NCBI GenBank assembly: GCA_021785055.1
Contig: JAJYGS010000048.1
Location: 1 to 7,075, forward strand
Origin: Nitrospirota bacterium
Lineage (GTDB): Bacteria > Nitrospirota > JACRHJ01
Length of the DNA: 7,075 nt
Direction: 5' to 3'
Below, piece after piece: positions 1 to 5,506 of this stretch. Position numbers and translations under genes: made by a program. The notes beneath the pieces are model-generated. The model did not search any database and was not told the DNA's origin. It saw only the letters and a list, made by a program, of their open reading frames with translations. Position 1 is the stretch's first letter; every line of letters begins with the position of its first letter.

Positions 1-187
1 CGATCTTGAACAGGCGCTCGGAAATCTTATTGTTCATTATTCCCTTGTTCACGATTGTCCCGCGCTTCTTTGCGTTGAACGCAGTGGCGTCGTCCTTGAA
101 ATACTGGATATAAAGGCCCGCATCGGCTGTCTTGTAGATTTTCTTCGCCTTGCCCTCGTATATCATCCTGCCTTTTTTCGTCTGCAT
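1..187 (-). CDS. purC: Phosphoribosylaminoimidazole-succinocarboxamide synthase (SAICAR synthetase), N-terminal part
   Basis: PurC joins aspartate to CAIR using ATP to give SAICAR, a step of de novo purine synthesis in the cytosol. Only the first 62 residues are present; the gene leaves the window at base 1. The visible part carries the typical SAICAR synthetase N-terminus: the glycine-rich nucleotide-binding strand-loop RMIYEGKAKKIY (residues 7-18), then KDDATAFNAKKRGTI (about residues 31-45) followed by KGIMNNKIS (48-56), which matches the family pattern of KDD-TAFN, a glycine and an NN-IS motif. The ATG at 187-185 has a good Shine-Dalgarno, GGGAG at 199-195, with 7 nt spacing. It starts 20 nt after the purB stop, so it is almost certainly co-transcribed with purB; the two enzymes act consecutively, since PurB cleaves the SAICAR that PurC makes. 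Seen: start, motifs and RBS. Known: the family role. Inferred: an intact gene beyond the edge. Confidence 0.95.
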   Translation of the reverse strand, partial: MQTKKGRMIYEGKAKKIYKTADAGLYIQYFKDDATAFNAKKRGTIVNKGIMNNKISERLFKI

Positions 188-207
188 GGCTTTTCTCCCG
201 GTTAAAT

Positions 208-1512
208 TCATCCGCGTGTATTTCCGAAAACCCGCCTGAATATCCTGTCCACGTTTTTCGTATGGTATTCAAGCGAGAAGCACTCAAGCAACTCTTCCTT
301 TGAGAGCGCTTTCATTACTTCTTTATCCTTCCGCAGGAGTGCCTTGAAATCCTTGCCCTTTTCCCATACCTGCATGGCGTTTCTCTGGACGACCCTGTAT
401 GCAATCTCCCGCGAGAGGCCTTTCTCCGTGAGAGCGAGCAACACGCGCTGTGAATTTACAAGTCCCTTCATTTTATTCAGATTCGCAAGCATGTTCTCAG
501 GATAGACGAGCAGGTTCTTTATGACGCCGGTGAAACGTTTCAGCATGTAGTCCATTAGTATAGCGCTGTCCGGCAGTATAACGCGCTCCACCGAGGAATG
601 ACTGATGTCGCGCTCGTGCCAGAGGGCGATGTTCTCGAATGCGGCCAGCATGTTGCCCCGGATTACCCTTGCCAGGCCGGAGATGTTCTCGGAGGCTATG
701 GGGTTCCGTTTGTGCGGCATCGCAGATGAGCCTTTCTGCCCCTTCGAGAAATACTCCTCCGCCTCGTAAACCTCCGTCCGCTGGAGATGCCGTATCTCAA
801 TCGAGAACTTGTCGAGCGAGGACGCTGTCATTGCAAGCGCGGATATGTATTGCGCATGACGGTCCCTCTGCACCACCTGTGTGGAAACCGGTGCAGGCTT
901 AAGCCCGGCCTTCTTGCAGACGTATTCCTCGACGGCTGGGTCCACGTTCGCAAAAGTCCCCACCGCGCCGGAGATTTTCCCGCAGGCGGCGACTTCCCTC
1001 GCCTCTTCCATCCGGCGCAGATTGCGCTTCATCTCGTCGTGCCAGAGCGCCATCTTGAGGCCGAAAGTAACCGGCTCGGCATGGATTCCGTGCGAGCGGC
1101 CTATCATCACCGTGTCCTTATGCTCGTACGCCCGCTTCTTAAGGACGGCCATTAATTCCTTTATGTCGTTTATTATTATATCCGCCGCCTCTTTCATCTG
1201 TATCGCAAGGGCGGTGTCGAGAACGTCCGAGGAGGTGAGGCCCATGTGTATGAAACGCGAGTCATCTCCGACATATTCCGCGACGTTCGTCAGGAAGGCT
1301 ATGACGTCGTGTTTTACCTCGCGCTCTATCTCGTCCACGCGCGCAGGGTCGAAGTTTGCTTTCTTCTTTATATTGGAAAGCGCGGTTTTCGGCACCTTGC
1401 CTAGCCTCGCCCAGGCCTCGCATGCAAGCGTCTCGACAAGGAGCCACTTCCTGTATTTGTTTTCCTGAGACCAGACCGCGGCCATCTCCGGGCGCGTGTA
1501 TCTCTCTATCAT
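208..1512 (-). CDS. purB: Adenylosuccinate lyase
   Basis: PurB acts twice in purine synthesis: it cleaves SAICAR to AICAR plus fumarate, and adenylosuccinate to AMP plus fumarate. The product is 434 aa, normal for the bacterial homotetrameric enzyme of the fumarase/aspartase superfamily. Key motifs: KHDV (67-70, His68), FIHMGLTSSDVLDT (87-100, His89), GRSHGIHAEPVTFG (138-151, His141) and the superfamily signature SSAMPHKRNP (262-271), with Ser262 in the flexible catalytic loop, Lys268 and then Glu275. From memory these positions match the active-site numbering of the Bacillus subtilis enzyme, so the site looks complete. The ATG shares its A with the nusB stop (TGATG at 1514-1510), and AAGGG at 1522-1518 is a usable Shine-Dalgarno inside the nusB 3' end, which suggests translational coupling. 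purC follows after 20 nt. Nothing looks truncated or degenerate. Confidence 0.98.
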   Translation of the reverse strand: MIERYTRPEMAAVWSQENKYRKWLLVETLACEAWARLGKVPKTALSNIKKKANFDPARVDEIEREVKHDVIAFLTNVAEYVGDDSRFIHMGLTSSDVLDTALAIQMKEAADIIINDIKELMAVLKKRAYEHKDTVMIGRSHGIHAEPVTFGLKMALWHDEMKRNLRRMEEAREVAACGKISGAVGTFANVDPAVEEYVCKKAGLKPAPVSTQVVQRDRHAQYISALAMTASSLDKFSIEIRHLQRTEVYEAEEYFSKGQKGSSAMPHKRNPIASENISGLARVIRGNMLAAFENIALWHERDISHSSVERVILPDSAILMDYMLKRFTGVIKNLLVYPENMLANLNKMKGLVNSQRVLLALTEKGLSREIAYRVVQRNAMQVWEKGKDFKALLRKDKEVMKALSKEELLECFSLEYHTKNVDRIFRRVFGNTRG

Positions 1513-1928
1513 CAGTTCCCTTTTCTGACGCTTTTCGCGATCTTGTCCAATACGCCGTTAATGAACGTAGCGGATTCCTCCAGGCTGTATTTTTTGGCTA
1601 TCTCTATCGCCTCGTTTATCGTAACGTTCACGGGGATGTCAAGGAAATACAGGAGTTCACAGGCGGCGAATCTCAGGATGTTCCTGTCTATTGCGGAAAG
1701 CCTGTCCAGCGTCCAGTTCTCGAGATGTCCCGTTATGAGGCCGTTGATTTCTTTTGCGTGTTTTTCGGTATTCTGTACCAGCAATAGCGCATAATCGGCG
1801 TCTTCGTCCTTGCCGCCGAAAGCCTCAAAGAATTCCGACATTGCCTCACGGGTGCACTGCTCGCCTGAGACGTCAAGTTTGTACAGGAATTGCAGCGCCA
1901 GTTCCCTTGCCTTTCGGCGGCTTCCCAT
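1512..1928 (-). CDS. nusB: Transcription antitermination factor NusB
   Basis: NusB is a small all-helical RNA-binding protein. With NusE (S10) it binds boxA RNA and joins the antitermination complex needed for complete rRNA transcription. The product is 138 aa, typical for the family. Recognisable parts are the N-terminal SRRKARELALQFLYKLDV (residues 3-20), ILRFAACELLYFLDIPVNVT (about 87-106) and the C-terminal NEAIEIAKKYS...FINGVLDKIAK region. The frame stays open upstream to 2177 inside ribH, but the residues before Met at 1928 do not resemble NusB and overlap ribH in another frame, so ATG 1928-1926 is chosen. Its Shine-Dalgarno is weak (GAG at 1935-1933), but it starts 8 nt after the ribH stop, so coupling to ribH translation is likely. 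The ribH-nusB neighbourhood is conserved widely in bacteria, which supports the call. The stop overlaps the purB start. Confidence 0.96.
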   Translation of the reverse strand: MGSRRKARELALQFLYKLDVSGEQCTREAMSEFFEAFGGKDEDADYALLLVQNTEKHAKEINGLITGHLENWTLDRLSAIDRNILRFAACELLYFLDIPVNVTINEAIEIAKKYSLEESATFINGVLDKIAKSVRKGN

Positions 1929-1936
1929 AAGACTCG

Positions 1937-2404
1937 CTATTTCTTTAACGCCTTGAATAGGTTTACCATCTCTATCGCGGCAACGGCTGCGTCGAAACCC
2001 TTGTTGCCGGACTTCGCCCCGGCCCGCTCTATCGCCTGCTCTATGGAGTCTGTTGTCAAAACGCCGAATATCACCGGGATTTTCACATCCATCCCCACAG
2101 CCGCGACGCCCTTGGAGACCTCCGCGCTTACATAATCGAAATGCGGAGTCGCCCCGCGTATTACCGCGCCGAGACAAATCACCGCGTCGTATTTCCCGGA
2201 GGAAGCCGCGATTTTCGCCGTAACCGGTATCTCGAACGCGCCAGGCACACGGACAACCGTGAGATCGCCGTCCTTCGCGCCGTTTCTTATGAGGCCGTCT
2301 TGCGCGCCATCCAGAAGTCTTGAGGTTATAAAATCATTGAAACGCGAAGCAATAATGCAGAATTTAAGTCCCTCGGCGCTTAGATTTCCCTGTATCTGCT
2401 TCAT
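1937..2404 (-). CDS. ribH: 6,7-dimethyl-8-ribityllumazine synthase
   Basis: RibH condenses 5-amino-6-ribitylaminouracil with 3,4-dihydroxy-2-butanone 4-phosphate (made by RibBA next door) to give the lumazine precursor of riboflavin. The family forms pentamers or 60-mer icosahedral capsids. The product is 155 aa, the usual length. Motifs: RFNDFIT (21-27, substrate ring contact), VRVPGAFEIP (51-60), LGAVIRGATPHFDYV (78-92) with the catalytic-type His88, PVIFGVLTTDS (110-120) and ERAGAKSGNKGFDAA (126-140), which holds the phosphate-binding Arg127 and the conserved GNKG. All expected active-site blocks are present. The start at 2404 has a strong Shine-Dalgarno, AAGGAGG at 2415-2409. The gene lies 66 nt after ribBA and 8 nt before nusB. 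Whether it forms the pentamer or the capsid cannot be told from what I can see. Confidence 0.98.
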   Translation of the reverse strand: MKQIQGNLSAEGLKFCIIASRFNDFITSRLLDGAQDGLIRNGAKDGDLTVVRVPGAFEIPVTAKIAASSGKYDAVICLGAVIRGATPHFDYVSAEVSKGVAAVGMDVKIPVIFGVLTTDSIEQAIERAGAKSGNKGFDAAVAAIEMVNLFKALKK

Positions 2405-2470
2405 TCCGCCTCCTTCGAGATGTGCCGGGGTCAGCAGACTTTACCGCTCACCCGCTCCCGGCTCCCGCCT

Positions 2471-3688
2471 CTATACGTTCTCCAGTATGTGTCCCAGTTT
2501 CTGTTTTTTAGTTTTCAGGTATTTCAGGTTAATCGCATGGGCCGGTATCTCTATGGGCACCCTGCCCGTCACTTTCAGGCCGTAGCCTTCCAGCCCTATA
2601 ATCTTGCGCGGGTTATTCGTCATAAGGCGCATTTTCTTAACGCCCAGGTCGACGAGTATCTGCGCGCCTATGCCGTAGTCCCGCAGGTCCGCCTTGAATC
2701 CGAGCTGGAGGTTCGCCTCCACGGTATCCATGCCTTTATCCTGAAGCTCGTATGCCCGCAGCTTGTTCACAAGACCGATTCCCCTGCCCTCCTGCCTCAT
2801 ATAAAGAATGATCCCCTTCCCCTCCTGCTCGATCATCTCCATAGCCTTGTGGAGCTGGTCTCCGCAGTCGCACCTGAGGGAATGCAGGACGTCGCCTGTC
2901 AGGCATTCGGAATGCACGCGCACCAGGACGTCGTCTCCGGGCTTAATATCTCCTTTGACAAGCGCGAGGTGGTTTAGGTCGTCCACGTCGTTTTCATACG
3001 CTATCGCGGTGAACTTGCCGTATTCGGTGGGGAGGCTGGTCACGGCGGCCCTCTTCACGAAAGATTCCCGGCGCATCCGGTACTCTATGAGGGACTTTAT
3101 CGTAACCATCTTCAGCCCGTGCTCTTTGGCGAACTCGGAAAGCTCCGGGACCCTTGCCATTGTCCCGTCCTCGTTCATTATCTCACAGATAACCCCTGCG
3201 GGCGTAAGCCCGGCGATGCGGGCCAGGTCTACGGAGCCTTCCGTCTGCCCGGCCCGCCTTAAAACGCCGCCTTTTTGCGCCCGAAGCGGAAATATATGGC
3301 CGGGGTGGGCGAGGTCTTCCGGCTTGCAGTCCTCGCGCACTGCGGTGAGAATGGTAGTCGCCCTGTCTTTGGCGGAAATGCCCGTAGACACGCCTTTTTT
3401 GGCCTCTATGGACACAGTGAACGCCGTACCGAACGCGGATGTGTTTTTGGAGGACATCATCGGGAGTTGAAGCTCTTCAACCTTCTCGGCGGTCATGGAG
3501 AGGCATATCAGCCCGCGCCCGTATTTCGCCATGAAGTTTATAGCCTCCGGGGTAACCTTCTCCGCCGCCATGGTAAGGTCGCCCTCGTTCTCTCTATCCT
3601 CGTCGTCAACGAGTATTACCATCCTGCCGTCGCGGATATCGGCGACGGCGTTCTCGATGGTGTCGAATTTCTGCTTGCTGCGAGTCAC
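2471..3688 (-). CDS. ribBA: Bifunctional 3,4-dihydroxy-2-butanone 4-phosphate synthase / GTP cyclohydrolase II
   Basis: This protein makes both entry substrates of riboflavin synthesis. The N-terminal RibB half (about residues 5-205) converts ribulose 5-phosphate to dihydroxybutanone phosphate; the C-terminal RibA half (about 210-405) opens GTP. RibB motifs: DDEDRENEGD (28-37), STGISAKDRATT (101-112), HPGHIFPLRA (128-137), RAGQTEGSVDLARIAGL (145-161) and CEIMNEDGTMAR (168-179). RibA motifs: the zinc cysteines in HSECLTGDVLHSLRCDCG (259-276; Cys262, Cys273, Cys275), RQEGRGIGL (298-306), AYELQD (312-317) and TNNPRKI (357-363). Both active sites look intact. I choose the GTG at 3688-3686 (405 aa): it has GGAAGG with 5 nt spacing, and the upstream in-frame ATG at 3754 sits inside the -35 element of the promoter, has no Shine-Dalgarno and adds 22 residues unlike the family. 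It is the first gene of the rib-nusB-pur operon. Confidence 0.97.
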   Translation of the reverse strand: MTRSKQKFDTIENAVADIRDGRMVILVDDEDRENEGDLTMAAEKVTPEAINFMAKYGRGLICLSMTAEKVEELQLPMMSSKNTSAFGTAFTVSIEAKKGVSTGISAKDRATTILTAVREDCKPEDLAHPGHIFPLRAQKGGVLRRAGQTEGSVDLARIAGLTPAGVICEIMNEDGTMARVPELSEFAKEHGLKMVTIKSLIEYRMRRESFVKRAAVTSLPTEYGKFTAIAYENDVDDLNHLALVKGDIKPGDDVLVRVHSECLTGDVLHSLRCDCGDQLHKAMEMIEQEGKGIILYMRQEGRGIGLVNKLRAYELQDKGMDTVEANLQLGFKADLRDYGIGAQILVDLGVKKMRLMTNNPRKIIGLEGYGLKVTGRVPIEIPAHAINLKYLKTKKQKLGHILENV

Positions 3689-3693
3689 TTTGG

Positions 3694-3699
3694 CCTTCC
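3694..3699 (-). promoter_or_regulatory. Shine-Dalgarno that fixes the GTG start of ribBA
   Basis: GGAAGG reads on the minus strand at 3699-3694, five bases before the GTG at 3688. No comparable site precedes the upstream in-frame ATG at 3754. With the promoter position, this decides the start codon in favour of GTG. Confidence 0.8.
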
Positions 3700-3730
3700 G
3701 ATTATGGGGGAATATTTTTTGGGAAAAGAA

Positions 3731-3759
3731 ATTATAACAACTCCGGTATGCCATGTAAA
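3731..3759 (-). promoter_or_regulatory. Sigma-70-type promoter of the ribBA-ribH-nusB-purB-purC operon
   Basis: On the minus strand, TTTACA (3759-3754, five of six matches to the -35 consensus) and a perfect TATAAT (3736-3731) are separated by exactly 17 nt (3753-3737). Transcription would begin near 3724, leaving a leader of roughly 35 nt before the ribBA GTG. That leader is far too short for an FMN (RFN) riboswitch, and I see no such fold. I see no clear operator. All downstream minus-strand genes are closely spaced, so this may drive the whole left operon. The exact start site is inferred. Confidence 0.75.
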
Positions 3760-3762
3760 GCG

Positions 3763-3796
3763 AAAAAGGCAGCCCCGGACAGGGATACAGTCTGCC
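3763..3796 (-). terminator. Possible weak intrinsic terminator after the Na/Pi cotransporter gene
   Basis: Five bases after the transporter stop, the minus strand has GGCAG (3796-3792) and its complement CTGCC (3772-3768), followed directly by TTTTT (3767-3763). A small CCC/GGG pairing inside the 19-nt loop could stabilise it. The stem is short and the loop long for an intrinsic terminator, so this is tentative. Its position between one gene's stop and the next operon's -35 element fits the role. Confidence 0.4.
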
Positions 3797-3800
3797 AATC

Positions 3801-5411
3801 TTACCCCTTCGCCTCGATGAGCGTATACGCCATGTGGGTTACATGCGTGTTTATCCTCTCCAGATACGTGAGCATGTCAAGGTGTATCGCGCTTGTCTCG
3901 AATGACTCCTTCAGGCCCTGTTTAAGCCTTTCGATATGGGCGTTTCTGTATTCCTTCTCAAGCGCCTCCATCCTCTCCTTGTTCTTCATAACCCTTTCGG
4001 CCAGGTCTAAGTCGTTTGCCGTAAAAGCGGCAACGGCTGTCTGGAAGTTCTCAGCCGCCTTCCTGTGGAAATCCCTTATCTCCAAGTGTCCTTCTTTGGA
4101 AAAGCTTAGGCCGTTCCTCATTTTTTTCCTTGCCAGGGCCATTATATTCTTGTCGATGGTATCCCCGATATTCTCCAGGTCGGAGGTAATCGATATTATC
4201 GAGAGTTCCCGCCTCGATTGCTCCTCGGTCAGGGACCCGGGTATCTTTGCAAGATAAAACCTTATGCCTCTGTCGAGCTTGTCCACCCGGTCGTCGGTCT
4301 CCTCTATGCCGGATATAAAGCCCTCGTCCTCCAGTTCGAATGCCTTCGGCACGTTAACCAGCATGTCCTGGACAATATCCGCCATTCTGAGCGTCTCTCT
4401 CGCCGCCTGGGAAAGGGCAAGAGGCGGCGTGGTCAGGACGGCCTCATCAAGGAATTTCGGCCCGAAGGGCTCATCCTCCTTTTTTCCCTTTACCGTCCTT
4501 TCCAGGAATTTCGCTGTCAAGGAAGAAAACGGCAGGAAAATAATGGCCAGGGCGGCGTTAAAAAACGTGTGGGCGTTGGCAATCTGCCTTATTACATTAT
4601 CGGAACTGTGCTGGACAAGCTCCGCAAGCGGCCCCATCAGGGGGAAAAATATCAAAACGCCGATAACCTTGAAAAGCGTGTGGGCGTAGGCTACCCGTTT
4701 CCCCTCGGTAGTGCCTGTCAGACCTATAAACATGGCCGTGGCGCAGGTGCCGATATTTGCGCCTAAGATAATCGGCAAGGCCTGGTGGATGTCTATAAGG
4801 CCCTGCGAGGCGAGGCTTAAGGCCACGCCGATTGTCGCGGCGCTCGAATGGACAAGGGCGGTAAAGACCGCGGAAATCGCGAGTCCTATTATCGGGTTGT
4901 TCTTAAGCACTACCAGCATGAGGCGGAATATCTCGGATTTCCCGAGCGGAGCCATCGCATCCGACATTATTTTTATGGACAGGAATATAAAACCGAACCC
5001 AAGAACCGCCTGGCCCGCATCCTTCCATATACGGCTCTTCCCCAGGTACACCCCCAGAAGGCCAAGGCCGATTAAGAGTATCGAGTATTCCATGATGTTG
5101 AACGCGATTATCTGCACTGTAACCGTGGTGCCGATGTCCGCGCCAAGTATGACTCCGAGCGTCTGGGCGAACTGCATTATGCCGGAGTTGACAAACCCGA
5201 CAAGCATGACGGTCGTGGCGGTGGAAGACTGTGTAAGCGTGGTAATGATAATACCCAGGAGAAGGGCCGACGTTCGGTTCCTGGTGAGGTAGTTCAGGGC
5301 CTGTTTTAAGTGCGGACCCGCAGCCTTCTGAAGCCCTTCGCCCGTCTGGCGTATGCCATACACCAGGAGCATCAGGCCCCCGAAGAGGGAAAAATACATG
5401 AGACTCGTCAT
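3801..5411 (-). CDS. Na+/phosphate cotransporter family protein with C-terminal PhoU-like domain
   Basis: This is a membrane protein of the bacterial NptA/YjbB-like Na/Pi cotransporter family, expected to move inorganic phosphate across the inner membrane with sodium. Its 536 aa hold two copies of the family repeat: QSSTATT (61-67) with GADIGTT (90-96), then HSSAAT (188-193) with GANIGT (217-222). The paired SS-containing reentrant loops are the hallmark of the fold. Several hydrophobic segments fill residues 5-300 (for example 8-20, 48-75, 108-124, 135-150, 174-200, 212-230, 247-262 and 283-297). Residues about 335-536 form a charged helical PhoU-like domain with DLENIGD (411-417) and MLTYLERINTHV (513-524). 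The start is uncertain: Met1 at 5411 and Met5 at 5399 both lack a strong Shine-Dalgarno. No pho regulon genes or PstSCAB lie nearby. The substrate (phosphate uptake or efflux, or another anion) is inferred from the family. Confidence 0.93.
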   Translation of the reverse strand: MTSLMYFSLFGGLMLLVYGIRQTGEGLQKAAGPHLKQALNYLTRNRTSALLLGIIITTLTQSSTATTVMLVGFVNSGIMQFAQTLGVILGADIGTTVTVQIIAFNIMEYSILLIGLGLLGVYLGKSRIWKDAGQAVLGFGFIFLSIKIMSDAMAPLGKSEIFRLMLVVLKNNPIIGLAISAVFTALVHSSAATIGVALSLASQGLIDIHQALPIILGANIGTCATAMFIGLTGTTEGKRVAYAHTLFKVIGVLIFFPLMGPLAELVQHSSDNVIRQIANAHTFFNAALAIIFLPFSSLTAKFLERTVKGKKEDEPFGPKFLDEAVLTTPPLALSQAARETLRMADIVQDMLVNVPKAFELEDEGFISGIEETDDRVDKLDRGIRFYLAKIPGSLTEEQSRRELSIISITSDLENIGDTIDKNIMALARKKMRNGLSFSKEGHLEIRDFHRKAAENFQTAVAAFTANDLDLAERVMKNKERMEALEKEYRNAHIERLKQGLKESFETSAIHLDMLTYLERINTHVTHMAYTLIEAKG

Positions 5412-5442
5412 AATACCCGGATTATTATTTAAAACCTGCTGT

Positions 5443-5470
5443 AGATTCCTCGGCTGCGCTCGGAATGACA
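5443..5470 (-). repeat. Short palindromic repeat, copy 1
   Basis: On the minus strand the 28-nt unit begins TGTCATTCCGAG and ends GAGGAATCT. The core at 5466-5445 folds into a hairpin: outer stem ATTCC/GGAAT, then tandem G·A mismatches, then a GC stem closing a GCA loop, with one unpaired C compared with a perfect fold. It lies in the 84-nt spacer between gcvPA and the transporter gene and is similar to copy 2 at 5480-5506. From memory, similar ATTC(C/T)GAGCG...GAATC elements are scattered through many environmental bacterial genomes; I cannot check copy number here. Confidence 0.75.
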
Positions 5471-5479
5471 GCCAAATTC

Positions 5480-5506
5480 GGATTCTTCGCTTCGCTCAGA
5501 ATAACA
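5480..5506 (-). repeat. Short palindromic repeat, copy 2 (overlaps the 3' end of gcvPA)
   Basis: On the minus strand this 27-nt unit begins TGTTATTCTGAG and ends GAAGAATCC. The core at 5502-5482 folds with outer stem ATTCT/AGAAT, tandem G·A mismatches, a GC/GC stem and a GAA loop. The fifth stem pair is T-A here and C-G in copy 1, a compensatory change that supports a selected or replicated hairpin. The TGA in this unit (5498-5496) is the gcvPA stop codon, so gcvPA ends inside the repeat. Nine bases separate the two units. Confidence 0.75.

Noticed and set aside
881..1468. Plus-strand open frame of 195 codons opposite purB
   Set aside because: It is serine- and arginine-rich low-information sequence antisense to purB, a shadow reading.
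1929..2177. In-frame upstream extension of nusB to 2177 (221-aa reading)
   Set aside because: The extra 83 residues are arginine- and glycine-rich, unlike NusB, and lie entirely over ribH in another frame. The ATG at 1928 gives the family length of 138 aa.
2808..3470. Plus-strand open frame of 220 codons opposite ribBA
   Set aside because: It is antisense to a well-conserved gene and shows no recognisable domain or convincing start. The reading arises from the codon pattern of the real gene.
3689..3730. FMN riboswitch ahead of ribBA
   Set aside because: The predicted leader is about 35 nt, and none of the conserved RFN helices can be recognised.
3689..3754. ATG start of ribBA at 3754 (427 aa)
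   Set aside because: It overlaps the -35 element, has no Shine-Dalgarno, and the first 22 residues do not resemble RibBA. The GTG at 3688 has a good site.
4711..5292. Plus-strand open frame of 193 codons opposite the phosphate transporter gene
   Set aside because: It is antisense to the transmembrane region of a clear family member and has no recognisable protein features.
5412..5440. Promoter for the phosphate transporter gene in the AT-rich TTTTAAATAATAAT stretch
   Set aside because: A -10-like match exists, but no -35 at a suitable distance is convincing, and the implied transcript would be nearly leaderless. It remains possible but is not supported enough to list.
5443..5506. CRISPR array
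   Set aside because: There are only two units, with a 9-nt spacer, strong internal palindromes and no cas genes. This is an interspersed palindromic element.
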